From positions 87,048-151,047 of the forward strand of contig NZ_LBMW01000019.1 in the NCBI RefSeq assembly GCF_026168105.1: a DNA stretch of 64,000 bases, given 5' to 3'. Both the position numbers and the translations under genes were made by a program. This stretch comes from Streptomyces hygroscopicus. Lineage in GTDB: Bacteria; Actinomycetota; Actinomycetes; Streptomycetales; Streptomycetaceae. A model generated the notes under the pieces. That model did not search any database and was not told where the DNA came from. It saw nothing but the letters and a program-made list of their open reading frames with translations. Position 1 is the first letter of the stretch; the number at the start of each line of letters is the position of its first letter. This document shows, one piece after another, positions 33,132 through 43,140 of the stretch.

Positions 33132-33584
33132 ATGGGAGATGCGCACGGCACCTCCGGCCCGCGCGAGGCCGGCGGCCGGCCGGTCACGGTCCGGGTCACG
33201 GCGATCGCCAGTCTGACGCCGCTGGAGGAGCTGGACGCCGAGCCCTTCCTCGTCGACTCCCGCAGCCAGCACGCGATGTGCGCGCGCTGGGCGGCGGAGC
33301 GGGGATACGTGGTGACGAGGGAGCTTCTGGTTCGGGGCCTGCGCCCCGACCACGGTGCGCTGTGGACGGACGTGGAAGCGGGCCTCGTCGACCTGTTCGT
33401 GGCCCCCAGCCACCGCGTCCTGGAACGAGCCCTGTCCTCGGTGGAGGAGTTCACCGCCGAGTGCGCGCGGCGGGGCGTCCGCGTCGAGACGGTCGGCCGC
33501 GCGGAACCCTCGTACGACGCCCAGATGAAGGCCTGCGTCCATCGTCGGCTGTCCCTGCCGACGGCTGGCTACGACGGCCGGTGA
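33132..33584 (+). CDS. Resolvase-fold-like protein of unknown function
   Basis: A 150-residue protein. Its central part (SQHAMCARWAAERGYVVTRELL, then GALWTDVEAGLVDLFVAPSHRVL, ALSSVEEFTAECARRGVRVETV) follows the pattern of the N-terminal domain of serine recombinases, including the RLaR-like segment and the GV-x-V strand. The catalytic serine near the N-terminus is not evident and there is no DNA-binding or recombinase domain. It is therefore likely a domesticated relative, not a functional recombinase. A ribosome binding site (GAGGTGAGGG) precedes the ATG. It is followed by a repeat-bearing spacer and the OsmC gene on the same strand. Confidence that it is a gene is higher than for the fold. 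Confidence 0.6.
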   Translation: MGDAHGTSGPREAGGRPVTVRVTAIASLTPLEELDAEPFLVDSRSQHAMCARWAAERGYVVTRELLVRGLRPDHGALWTDVEAGLVDLFVAPSHRVLERALSSVEEFTAECARRGVRVETVGRAEPSYDAQMKACVHRRLSLPTAGYDGR

Positions 33585-33607
33585 CAGACGAGGACGGGCC
33601 ACGAAGG

Positions 33608-33663
33608 GAAGACCACACGCAGCGAAGACCACACGCAGCGAAGACCACACGCAGCGAAGACCA
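33608..33663 (+). repeat. Three and a half 16-bp tandem repeats
   Basis: GAAGACCACACGCAGC occurs at 33608-33623, 33624-33639 and 33640-33655 with a partial copy to 33663. It lies between the resolvase-like gene and the OsmC gene, in non-coding DNA. Confidence 0.88.
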
Positions 33664-33804
33664 AGGGAGCACGGACCACGGAAGACCAACGGAGCGCGAA
33701 GGGAAGCCGGCCCGGTGGCGCGGTGTGACGGGTATGCCGGTGGCGGGTGTGATCGGATGGGGGCGACGGAGCCCGGTAACGGGACCACACCGAAAGGAAG
33801 AACC

Positions 33805-34230
33805 GTGGCAACCACGCGCACCGCACACACCGTCTGGGACGGCAACCTGCTCGAGGGCAGCGGCGTCGTCTCCTTCGACTCCTCCGGCATCGGCCGGCAG
33901 CCGGTCACGTGGGCCTCGCGCGCCCAGGACGCAAACGGCAGGACCAGCCCCGAGGAGCTGATCGCCGCCGCCCACTCCAGCTGCTTCTCCATGGCGCTGT
34001 CGCACGGCCTGACCGGCGCCGGCACCCCGCCCACCAAGCTCGAGACGAAGGCCGACGTCACCTTCCAGCCGGGTGAGGGCATCACGGGCATCCACCTCAC
34101 CGTCGTGGGGACGGTCCCCGGCATCGACAACGACGCGTTCGTCGCCGCCGCCGAGGGTGCCAAGAAGAACTGCCCGGTCAGCCAGGCCCTGGCCGGTACG
34201 ACGATCACCCTGGACGCCAAGCTCGCCTGA
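33805..34230 (+). CDS. OsmC family peroxiredoxin
   Basis: A 141-residue OsmC-type peroxidase that reduces organic hydroperoxides. Both redox cysteines are present: the peroxidatic Cys in AAHSSCFSMALS and the resolving Cys in GAKKNCPVSQAL. The Arg or Glu partners are expected in NGRTSPEELIAAA. The length is normal for the OsmC subgroup (as opposed to Ohr). The start is GTG with AGGAAG upstream. OsmC genes of Streptomyces are often stress-sigma or OhrR controlled; here GGGTAT occurs at 33730-33735, but without a matching -35, and no ohrR gene is near. Confidence 0.88.
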   Translation: MATTRTAHTVWDGNLLEGSGVVSFDSSGIGRQPVTWASRAQDANGRTSPEELIAAAHSSCFSMALSHGLTGAGTPPTKLETKADVTFQPGEGITGIHLTVVGTVPGIDNDAFVAAAEGAKKNCPVSQALAGTTITLDAKLA

Positions 34231-34336
34231 CATCCGTCCGTCCGCAGGTGCCGCGCCCGCCGTCAGGGGCGCGGCACCGCCGTTTCCGGGGTACCCGCTC
34301 CCCGGCTGAGAGGCACCCGGCACCGAACCGAGGGCA

Positions 34337-34365
34337 TTGACAAGGAGCCACTCAAGTTTTCTGAT
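34337..34365 (+). promoter_or_regulatory. dnaK promoter with partial HAIR (HspR) site
   Basis: TTGACA (34337-34342), a 17-base spacer and TCTGAT (34360-34365). The HspR half-site ACTCAAG lies in the spacer at 34350-34356; seven bases to its left, ATTGACA matches the other half-site CTTGAGT at four of seven positions. Confidence 0.6.
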
Positions 34366-34401
34366 GGAGTGCGAGAAGCGCCCTGGCGGAAGGGGACAGC
34401 G

Positions 34402-36264
<1,863 letters not shown>

Positions 36265-36311
36265 GGCTTCGGCCGCTGCCGGTCCGGCATTCCGGCAGCG
36301 GCCGCGCCCGG

Positions 36312-37130
36312 TCACGGTTTGCGGGCGACCCCCGCATACACGGGCACGATCCCCTCGGCCTGGGCCGTCACGTCCTCGGCGTCCGGCCGCCACCCGGAGA
36401 CGGGGATCACTCCGGGACCCAACAGCTCCAGCCCGTCGAAGAAGCGCGAGAACTCGCCGATCGAGCGGGGGAAGAAGGGTGTGCCGCTGTGCCGGAACAG
36501 TTCGGCGGCACGCTCGACGGCCTCGGCGTTGAGGTCGGCGGTGACCTGCGACAGGATCAGATGGCTGCCGGGGGCGAGGGCCTCGACGTAACGCTTCAGC
36601 AGACCGTGCACGTCGTCTCCGTCCGCCGCGTCCCCGAGGTAGTGGGTGAGCGCGACCAGGGACAGCGACACCGGCTGCCCGAAGTCCAGGGACTCGGCAG
36701 CCAGCGAGAGGACGGTGTCCGGGTCACGGACGTCCGCGTGGACGTAGTCGGTGACGCCCTCCGGAGTCCCGCGCAGCAGCGCCTCGGCGTGCCGCAGCAC
36801 GATCGGGTCGTTGTCGGCGTACACCACGCGCGCCTTGGGAGCGACCCCCTGCGCCACCTGGTGCAGGTTGGGTTCCGTGGGGATGCCCGTGCCGATGTCG
36901 AGGAACTGGCGCACGCCCGCCAGCGCCACCGCCCGTGTCGCCCGGTGCATGAACCGGCGGTTGGCGCGTGCCCCGCGCCGCACGGCCGGGTCCGCGGCGA
37001 GGATCTTCCGGCCAAGCTCCTCGTCCACCGGGTAGTTGTCCTTGCCGCCCAGCCACCAGTCGTACACGCGTGCGGGGTGCGGCCGGGTGGTGTCGATGCG
37101 GATGGGCGCTGCTTCATGGCCGCTGGTCAT
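36312..37130 (-). CDS. SAM-dependent methyltransferase (DUF574/Methyltransf_19)
   Basis: A 272-residue member of an actinobacterial methyltransferase family. The N-terminal RPHPARVYDWWLGGKDNYPVDEE is diagnostic, followed by the SAM motif FLDIGTGIPTEPNLHQVA and VVYADNDPIVLRHAEALL. The substrates of this family are not known; members commonly sit beside XRE-DUF5753 regulators, as here (41 bases downstream of the regulator on the same strand). AGGAGC precedes the ATG. It probably forms an operon with the upstream regulator and may modify a component of the developmental regulatory network these regulators belong to. That last point is inference. Confidence 0.88.
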   Translation of the reverse strand: MTSGHEAAPIRIDTTRPHPARVYDWWLGGKDNYPVDEELGRKILAADPAVRRGARANRRFMHRATRAVALAGVRQFLDIGTGIPTEPNLHQVAQGVAPKARVVYADNDPIVLRHAEALLRGTPEGVTDYVHADVRDPDTVLSLAAESLDFGQPVSLSLVALTHYLGDAADGDDVHGLLKRYVEALAPGSHLILSQVTADLNAEAVERAAELFRHSGTPFFPRSIGEFSRFFDGLELLGPGVIPVSGWRPDAEDVTAQAEGIVPVYAGVARKP

Positions 37131-37171
37131 GCGGATGCTCCTGAAGGTGTGAGGCACGGGTACGGCATCGG

Positions 37172-38035
37172 TCAGAATGTGTCGCGGTACTCCACGAGGA
37201 TCGCCCTCGTGCGTTGCGCGGAGGCCGCCTTCGCGGACATGTGGTCGAGGACCTCCAGGTGCATGACCACCTCGGCACGCGAGTCGAGGTAGAGAGCGCC
37301 GGTCAGGTACTCGCTGTAGACCATGTCGGGCAGCTCGGGCTCGGCGAAGCGGAACAGCACGAACGGCGTGTACGTCCCCGGGTGCGGGCCGGAGGCGTAC
37401 TCGGCGACCTGGAGCGTGATCCGCGGATTCTCGGTGGCCTCGAGGAGCCGGTCGAGCTGGTCGCGCATCACCTGGGAGCGGTTGCTCACCGGGCGCCGCA
37501 GCACCGTCTCGTCCATGATCACCCAGAGGTGCGGCGGATCCTCCCGGGTGAGCAGCTTCTGACGCTCCAGCCGCAGCGCCACATGCCGCTCGATGTCCTG
37601 GGGACGGACCTGTGCGACGGTTCCGGCCTCCAGCACGGCACGCGCGTACTCCTCGGTCTGCAGCAGCCCGGGCACGAAGTGCGGCTCGTAGGACCGGATG
37701 ATCCGCGCGGCCCCCTCCAGACTGACGTGAAGGCTGAACCAGTCGGGCAGCACGTCGTGGTAACGCTGCCACCAGCCGGGCTGGTTGGCCTCCTCCGCGA
37801 GGCGGACGAACGCGGCGGTCTCCTCGTCGGGCACGCCGTACGTCGCGAGCAGCACCTGGACGTACGGGATCTTCAACGCGACCTCGGCGGTCTCCATGCG
37901 CCGCACGGTCGCCGGGGCGACGCGCAGCAGCTGTGCCGCCTCCTCGCGCTTGAGCCCGGCCGCCTCCCGCAACTCCTTCAGCCGCCGCCCGAGCACCACC
38001 TGCCCGACGGTGGGCGCAGCCCGCCGCTCACTCAC
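37172..38035 (-). CDS. XRE family regulator with DUF5753 domain
   Basis: A 287-residue protein. The N-terminal helix-turn-helix is at residues 15-65 (GRRLKELREAAGLKREEAAQLLRVAPATVRRME), and the rest is the DUF5753 domain with WFSLHVSLEGAARIIRSYEPHFVPGLLQT and VIMDETVLRRPV. This is the WhiJ-type regulator family, many copies of which exist in each Streptomyces genome and influence development and antibiotic production. They are normally paired with a small DUF397 protein, but none is adjacent here; the partner is a DUF574 methyltransferase. The start is GTG with GGGGAGG upstream. Confidence 0.88.
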   Translation of the reverse strand: MSERRAAPTVGQVVLGRRLKELREAAGLKREEAAQLLRVAPATVRRMETAEVALKIPYVQVLLATYGVPDEETAAFVRLAEEANQPGWWQRYHDVLPDWFSLHVSLEGAARIIRSYEPHFVPGLLQTEEYARAVLEAGTVAQVRPQDIERHVALRLERQKLLTREDPPHLWVIMDETVLRRPVSNRSQVMRDQLDRLLEATENPRITLQVAEYASGPHPGTYTPFVLFRFAEPELPDMVYSEYLTGALYLDSRAEVVMHLEVLDHMSAKAASAQRTRAILVEYRDTF

Positions 38036-38130
38036 GCCCCGCCTCCCCTACGCGCCGAAGCATGCGAGCAGTGTGACACGTTCGGAAGTCGCTCTCATGA
38101 GCGCGGTTCCGGCCTCCAGTTGAGGAGACG

Positions 38131-38958
38131 TCAGAAACCTGCGGACTGGAGGTACTTAACCGTCGCCGGATCCGCGGGCAGGAACGTTTCGATGGCCAGC
38201 TCCGCGACCGTCACGTCCATCGGAGTGTTGAAGGTGGAGATGGACGAGATGAAGGACAGCACCCGGCCATCGTGCTCGATCCGCATCGGGAGCGCGAAGT
38301 GCGGGGCGTGCGGACCGTGTTCGGATTCCACCCGGTCGGGGACCGGATACGCCGCCACCTCCTCGTACAACATACGCAGGGCCTCCGACCGCTGCAGGGC
38401 GATCTGGCGGTCCATCTGCGCGAGCAGATGGTCGCGCCACTCCCGCAAATTGCGGATGCGCGGCGCCAGGCCCTCGGGATGCAGCGTGAGACGCATCGCG
38501 TTCAGGGGCGGCGTGAGCAGCCGGTCCGGCACGCCCTCCAGGAGCATCGCGATGCCCCGGTTCGCCGCGACCACCTCGTACGTCGCGTTCACCACCAGCG
38601 CCGGATACGGCTCATAACCCTGGATCAGCCGTTCCAGGCCCGCTCGCAGCGACTCCATCGACGGATCGTCCAGCGGTGTCTCCGGGTAGTGAGGGGCGTA
38701 TCCGGCGGCCAGGAGCAGCGCGTTGCGCTCGCGCACCGGGACGTCCAGGTGCTCGGCGAGCCGCAGCACCATCTCCTCGCTCGGCCGCGACCGGCCCGTC
38801 TCGACGAAGCTGATGTGCCGCGCCGACGAGCCCGCCCGCAGCGCCAGTTCCAGCTGACTGACCCGCCGCCGCTCCCGCCAGCCGCGCAGTAGCGGGCCGA
38901 CGCCCTGTTCGGAAGGGGCGGGTGAGGGAGCGGAGATTCCGGACGGGACAATGGTCAT
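38131..38958 (-). CDS. Helix-turn-helix regulator with MmyB-like ligand domain
   Basis: A 275-residue regulator. Residues about 22-80 form an XRE-type helix-turn-helix (LLRGWRERRRVSQLELALRAGSSARHISFVETGRSRPS). The C-terminal part is the MmyB-like domain, a PAS-like fold that binds fatty acids or similar ligands (LIQGYEPYPALVVNATYEVVAANRG and DVTVAELAIETFLPADP). Genes of this family usually control a divergent oxidoreductase; here the divergent neighbour is an ADP-ribosylglycohydrolase only 27 bases away. TACGGT six bases before the ATG indicates a leaderless transcript, so the two start regions overlap. Confidence 0.86.
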   Translation of the reverse strand: MTIVPSGISAPSPAPSEQGVGPLLRGWRERRRVSQLELALRAGSSARHISFVETGRSRPSEEMVLRLAEHLDVPVRERNALLLAAGYAPHYPETPLDDPSMESLRAGLERLIQGYEPYPALVVNATYEVVAANRGIAMLLEGVPDRLLTPPLNAMRLTLHPEGLAPRIRNLREWRDHLLAQMDRQIALQRSEALRMLYEEVAAYPVPDRVESEHGPHAPHFALPMRIEHDGRVLSFISSISTFNTPMDVTVAELAIETFLPADPATVKYLQSAGF

Positions 38959-38985
38959 ACGAGGACCGTAGTCGAGGAGTGGTAC

Positions 38986-40050
38986 ATGTACGACCGGCTG
39001 AACCCGTCCTGGGAGGCCACGGCGATCTACCGGGCCCGGGTGCGCGGCTGTCTCCTCGGGGGCGCCATCGGCGACGCCCTCGGACATCCCGTCGAGTTCG
39101 CCACCCTTGACCGTATCCGAGCCACGCACGGCGCGAAGGGAGTCATCGGACTCCTGCCCGGCGGCGGAGGCGTGGTGGGCCGCGTCACCGACGACACCCA
39201 GATGACCCTCTTCACCGTGGAGGGTCTGCAGCAGGCGCACGAGCGCGAGCGGCACAAGGGGATCGGCGGCGGCTGGTCCCGGCTGGTCCGGGACGCCTAC
39301 GGCCGCTGGTACGACACCCAGCGCCTGTCCGGGCCGCCCGAAGGGTCCCGGGGACTCGCCGCGCAGCCCTGGCTGTACGCGCGCCGTGCCCCCGGCAATG
39401 CCTGCCTCTCCGGCCTCGCCCAGGACTTCGCCCCGGACCCGGGCGCCGCACTGGGCCGCCCCGGACCGGTCAACTCCGACTCCAAGGGCTGCGGCACGGT
39501 CATGCGCTCGGCGCCCTTCGGCCTCACCCGGGTGCCCGCCGAGACCGCGTTCACCATGGCCGCGCGCTGCGCCATGATGACTCACGGCCATCCCACCGGC
39601 TACTACTCCGCGGGCGCCTTCGCCGCGATCGTCGCGCACCTCGTCGAGGGCGACTCACTCGAGGGCGCCGTGCTGCGCGCCGTGCGCCTGCTCGCCCGGT
39701 ACCCCGGACACGAGGAGACCACCGCCGCCCTGCGGCACGCCCTCGACCTGGCCGCCGAGGGCTCGGCGACCGCCGAGAAGGTCGAGACGCTGGGCGCGGG
39801 CTGGATCGCGGAGGAGGCCCTGGCCATCGCCGTGTACTGCGCCCTTGCCGAACCGGACGTCCGGCATGCCCTGCTGCTGTCCGTCAACCACTCCGGCGAC
39901 AGCGACTCCACCGGCTCCGTCTGCGGCAACCTCCTCGGCGCCCATCACGGCGACCACGGCCTGCCGCACGACTGGCTGGAGCGCGTCGAGGGACGCGCCG
40001 ACATCACCGTCGTGGCGGACGGCCTCGCCGCGGAGTGCGTACGACGCTGA
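38986..40050 (+). CDS. ADP-ribosylglycohydrolase family protein
   Basis: A 354-residue all-helical hydrolase related to DraG and ARH enzymes, which remove ADP-ribose from proteins or other targets. The N-terminal GCLLGGAIGDALG, the Mg-binding TDDTQMTLFT and the C-terminal NHSGDSDSTGSVCGNLLG motifs supply the expected Asp ligands, so it should be active. CGAGGAG precedes the ATG, separated by only 27 bases from the divergent MmyB-like regulator. No ADP-ribosyltransferase gene is adjacent. It is followed after 85 bases by the pterin dehydratase gene. Confidence 0.88.
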   Translation: MYDRLNPSWEATAIYRARVRGCLLGGAIGDALGHPVEFATLDRIRATHGAKGVIGLLPGGGGVVGRVTDDTQMTLFTVEGLQQAHERERHKGIGGGWSRLVRDAYGRWYDTQRLSGPPEGSRGLAAQPWLYARRAPGNACLSGLAQDFAPDPGAALGRPGPVNSDSKGCGTVMRSAPFGLTRVPAETAFTMAARCAMMTHGHPTGYYSAGAFAAIVAHLVEGDSLEGAVLRAVRLLARYPGHEETTAALRHALDLAAEGSATAEKVETLGAGWIAEEALAIAVYCALAEPDVRHALLLSVNHSGDSDSTGSVCGNLLGAHHGDHGLPHDWLERVEGRADITVVADGLAAECVRR

Positions 40051-40135
40051 GGGCCCGGCCGCGCGTACGGCGCCGCACGGAGGGGATGTGACAGGGTGGG
40101 GCAACCCGCCCGCGCAGTACGGAAGGAGCCTGGTC

Positions 40136-40438
40136 ATGCCCGTCGAACCACTGTCGCAGAAGGAGATCGAGGACCGGCTGGCGGAGCTGCCCGGCTGGTC
40201 GCAGGACGGCGACCGGATCGCCCGCTCCTACCGGCTCGGCTCGCACTTCGCGGCGGCCGCGATGGTCGTCCACATCGCCCAGGTGCAGGAGGAACTCGAC
40301 CACCACTCCGACCTCACCCTCGGCTACCACACGGTCTCCCTCACCGTGAACACGCACACCGTCGGCGGCGTCACCGCACTCGACTTCGAACTGGCCCGCA
40401 GAGTCGAGGAGTTGGCATCCGGCCACGGCGCGCACTGA
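40136..40438 (+). CDS. 4a-hydroxytetrahydrobiopterin dehydratase (pterin carbinolamine dehydratase)
   Basis: A 100-residue PCD/DCoH protein. The active-site motif is complete: HHSDLTLGYHTVSLTVNTH, with the two leading His residues and the later TH. It dehydrates 4a-hydroxytetrahydropterin to recycle the pterin cofactor of aromatic amino acid hydroxylases. No hydroxylase gene is in the window, so it may serve another pterin pathway, such as molybdopterin metabolism, or act as a regulatory DCoH-type protein. AAGGAGC precedes the ATG. The methyltransferase gene starts 13 bases after its stop, so they are an operon. Confidence 0.9.
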   Translation: MPVEPLSQKEIEDRLAELPGWSQDGDRIARSYRLGSHFAAAAMVVHIAQVQEELDHHSDLTLGYHTVSLTVNTHTVGGVTALDFELARRVEELASGHGAH

Positions 40439-40451
40439 GGGACGGCCGCTG

Positions 40452-41192
40452 ATGCTCGACTACGACGAGGAGGCCGAGGAGTACGACGCGACGCGCGGGG
40501 GCGAGCCCCGGGCCGCGGCGGCGGCCGACGCCGTGCTCGGGCTGATACCCGAGGGCGCCGGCCGACTGCTCGACGTGGCCTGCGGCACGGGCATCGTGAC
40601 CCGGCGGCTGGCGGCGGCGCGGCCCGGTCTGCGGGTCATGGGCGCGGACCTCGCGCAAGGGATGGCCCGCCGGGCCGCCGCCCGGCTGCCCGGCACCGTT
40701 GTCCTCGCCGACAGCCGCCGACTCCCCTTCGGCGACGGGACCTTCGACGCGGTCACGAGCGTGTGGCTGCTCCATCTCGTCGACAGTCCCGAGGACGTAC
40801 GGGCGGTGGTGGCCGAGTGCGCCCGCGTGCTGCGGCCCGGCGGGGTGTACGTCACCACCGTCGACAAGGCCGACGCGCATGACGTGGGCAGCGACATCGA
40901 CACCGTCCTCGCCCCGCGCCCGCGCCGCCCGGCCCGCGACGCCGCGCCGGCGGTCGCGGCGTACGCCGCCGCATCCGGTCTGGTACCGGCCGGACAGGCC
41001 CGCTTCGCCGGTGTCGGCCAGGGCCGTAGTCCCCGCCGCGCGGCCGCGGACCTGCGGCGCGGCTGGTTCACCACGCTGCCGCCCGGCGCCCCGCTCAGCG
41101 AGCGCATGGCCGCCGGGCTGAAGGCACTGCCGGACCAGGACCGGCCGCGCCCCGACCCGGTGTTCACCCTGCGGGCGTTCCGCAAGGGCTGA
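40452..41192 (+). CDS. Class I SAM-dependent methyltransferase
   Basis: A 246-residue methyltransferase. The SAM motif LLDVACGTGIVTRRLA is near residue 38, VMGADLAQGM follows, then RLPFGDGTFDAVTSVWLLHLV and ECARVLRPGGVYVTTVD. The layout is that of Methyltransf_11/25 enzymes acting on small molecules. Its C-terminal third is Pro/Arg-rich and lacks a recognisable substrate domain. It lies 13 bases downstream of the pterin dehydratase gene, with a short GGACGG ribosome binding region, so the two are cotranscribed, although no known pathway joins them. Confidence 0.85.
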   Translation: MLDYDEEAEEYDATRGGEPRAAAAADAVLGLIPEGAGRLLDVACGTGIVTRRLAAARPGLRVMGADLAQGMARRAAARLPGTVVLADSRRLPFGDGTFDAVTSVWLLHLVDSPEDVRAVVAECARVLRPGGVYVTTVDKADAHDVGSDIDTVLAPRPRRPARDAAPAVAAYAAASGLVPAGQARFAGVGQGRSPRRAAADLRRGWFTTLPPGAPLSERMAAGLKALPDQDRPRPDPVFTLRAFRKG

Positions 41193-41291
41193 GCCCACCG
41201 GGTGCGGCAAGGGTGGCGCGGGTCGGTGAGCGCGGGCCACACCCGTGGCTGTCCATCCGCCGCAGCCTCGTGGGCCGCTGATCCGCAGGGG

Positions 41292-42062
41292 TCATTCCGT
41301 GCGGCCCAGGCCCCGGCGGATCGCGGACTCCACGGCCGAGTAGTCACTGTCCGCCCGCTCCAGCTCGCACGGGACTGCCGGGTACAGCGGCGGCTGCGCC
41401 ATGAAACGGGGGCGGGTGCCGTGGTGGGGCTGCGCGGCGTGGACCAGGAAGGGATGGCAGAGGTAGACGTCGCCCGGGTGGCCGGTGGCGTGGGCGAGGG
41501 CGCGGTGTGCGGAGGCCGCGACGAGGCTCGGTGCGATCTCCAGGCCCGACACGCCCTCCTCGCCGTACGGCTCCAGCAGCCGGGGCACATCGAGGTGCGA
41601 GCCGACGCGGATACGGGTCGGGGCGTCGTCCTCGGTCACCTCGCTGAACAGGAACAGCATCAGCAGTGCCCGCTCCCTGGACCGCACGTTGGCGAAGTAC
41701 CACGTCTCGCCCTCCGGGAGGTAACTCCCGTCGATGTGCCAGCCCGCGTCGTCCGGCTCCTCCTTGTGCGGGAAGCGCAGCGGGAAGGTGCCCAGCGAAT
41801 AGCGCGGCTCCCAGCGCCCGGCGCCGACCAACGCATCGAACGCCTCATGCAGCGCGGGGGAGTTGGCCGCCGCCGCGAACGGTCCCTGCGCCATGCCGGG
41901 CACCCGGTGCACGGGGTCCTTCCAGGTGCCGGGGTCCTCGGGGTCGTATCCCGTCTCCCGCCACAGCAGCCGCGCGCAGTCCTCGGCGACGCGCGGCGGG
42001 AAGGCGCCCTCGATCTTCACGAACCCGTCCTCGAGGAAGCGCTCCACCATCACGTCGTCCAT
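41292..42062 (-). CDS. Phytanoyl-CoA dioxygenase family protein
   Basis: A 256-residue Fe(II)/2-oxoglutarate-dependent oxygenase. The metal-binding facial triad is visible as HIDGSY (His-x-Asp) in the middle and the distal His in CHPFLVHAAQPHHG, followed by the Arg that holds 2-oxoglutarate in GTRPRF. Such enzymes hydroxylate acyl chains, amino acids or natural products. The ATG at 42062 gives a normal N-terminus (MVERFLEDGFVKIEGAFPP); no ribosome binding site is evident. It is divergent from a His-rich methyltransferase with a 15-bp dyad between them, suggesting shared control. Confidence 0.87.
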   Translation of the reverse strand: MDDVMVERFLEDGFVKIEGAFPPRVAEDCARLLWRETGYDPEDPGTWKDPVHRVPGMAQGPFAAAANSPALHEAFDALVGAGRWEPRYSLGTFPLRFPHKEEPDDAGWHIDGSYLPEGETWYFANVRSRERALLMLFLFSEVTEDDAPTRIRVGSHLDVPRLLEPYGEEGVSGLEIAPSLVAASAHRALAHATGHPGDVYLCHPFLVHAAQPHHGTRPRFMAQPPLYPAVPCELERADSDYSAVESAIRRGLGRTE

Positions 42063-42105
42063 GGGGCCATCGTCGGCGACGGGCCGCCCGTGGCGCACCT
42101 CAATT

Positions 42106-42120
42106 TTGCCGCTCCGGCAA
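42106..42120. promoter_or_regulatory. Dyad operator between the dioxygenase and methyltransferase genes
   Basis: TTGCCG-CTC-CGGCAA is a perfect inverted repeat lying 44 bases upstream of the dioxygenase start and 66 bases upstream of the methyltransferase start. It is a probable regulator binding site. The regulator is not encoded next to it. Confidence 0.5.
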
Positions 42121-42185
42121 CAGAAGTGGCCCGCTCGCCATGCGTCGGCGCAGGCTGGCGCCACCGAGAAGAGAGGCTGACCACC

Positions 42186-43097
42186 ATGGCACAGGTCCCC
42201 CACGGCCACGACGGGCACCACGACCACCCCGGCCACGCCCGGCACCACGGCCACACCGACATCGACTGGGCCCTGATGGCTCCGATGCTGGAGGCCCAGG
42301 CGGAGCTGTTCGCGCCCCTGTACAGAAGGGCCATGGAGTGGCTGGCGAAGGAGGGGGTCGAGCCCGGTCTGATCGTCGACGCGGGCAGCGGGCCGGGCGT
42401 CATCTCCTGCCTCTTCGCCGAGGCGTTCCCGGGCGCGCGGGTCGTCGCGGTGGACGGCTCCGAGCTGCTGCTGGAGCGCGCACGCGACCGGGCCGCCCGC
42501 CTCGGCCTGGCCGACCGCTTCGGGACGATCGCGGGTGAACTTCCCGGCGCGCTGGCCGAGTTGGACTATCCGGCCGATCTGCTGTGGGCCGGCAACAGCC
42601 TGCACCACATGGGCGACCAGCGGGCCGCCCTCGCCGCGTTCGCCGCGCGCCTGGCGCCCGGCGGCACCGTGGCCCTGCTGGAGGGCGGTCTGCCCTCGCG
42701 GTTCCTGCCGCGGGACATCGGTTTCGGGCGCCCGGGTCTGCAGGCGCGGCTCGACGCGGTGGAGGCGGAGTGGTTCACGCGGATGCGGGCCGAGCGGCCC
42801 GGCGCCGTCGCCGAGACCGAGGACTGGCCGGCGTTGCTGACCGCCGCGGGCCTGCAGCACACCGGCACCCGCAGCTTCCTGCTGGATCTGCCCGCCCCGG
42901 TCACGGACCGGGCCCGCGCGTACGTCGTCGCCGTCCTGACCCGGCTCCGCGAAGCCCTGACGGACGGACTCGACCCCGACGACCGCGCCACCCTGGACCG
43001 TCTCCTCGACCCCGGCGACGAGGCGAGCGTGCACCACCGCAAGGACGTGTTCCTCCTCAGGGCTCACACGGTGTACACCGCCGTCCGCCCTGTCTGA
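42186..43097 (+). CDS. SAM-dependent methyltransferase with His-rich N-terminus
   Basis: A 303-residue methyltransferase. The SAM motif VDAGSGPGVISCLFAEAFPGARVVAVDGS lies near residue 65 and is followed by LLWAGNSLHHMGDQRAALAAFAARLAPGGTVALLEGG. The first 25 residues hold nine histidines (HGHDGHHDH and GHARHHGH), a metal-binding leader that is unusual for this family and recalls nickel, zinc or copper chaperones. The substrate is unknown. It is divergent from the phytanoyl-CoA-type oxygenase, with an inverted repeat between them; the pair could modify the same compound. The ribosome binding site is AGAGAGG. Confidence 0.83.
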   Translation: MAQVPHGHDGHHDHPGHARHHGHTDIDWALMAPMLEAQAELFAPLYRRAMEWLAKEGVEPGLIVDAGSGPGVISCLFAEAFPGARVVAVDGSELLLERARDRAARLGLADRFGTIAGELPGALAELDYPADLLWAGNSLHHMGDQRAALAAFAARLAPGGTVALLEGGLPSRFLPRDIGFGRPGLQARLDAVEAEWFTRMRAERPGAVAETEDWPALLTAAGLQHTGTRSFLLDLPAPVTDRARAYVVAVLTRLREALTDGLDPDDRATLDRLLDPGDEASVHHRKDVFLLRAHTVYTAVRPV

Positions 43098-43140
43098 CAT
43101 GGCCCGTCGCCGCTCCGGACCCGGAAGGCTGCTGTGACGC

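Noticed and set aside
32340..34220. Minus-strand frame of 626 codons covering the minisatellite, the resolvase-like gene and OsmC
   Set aside because: It runs antisense through two supported plus-strand genes and the end of the hydrolase. Only the piece around the minisatellite could be real, and it lacks a start and a stop of its own.
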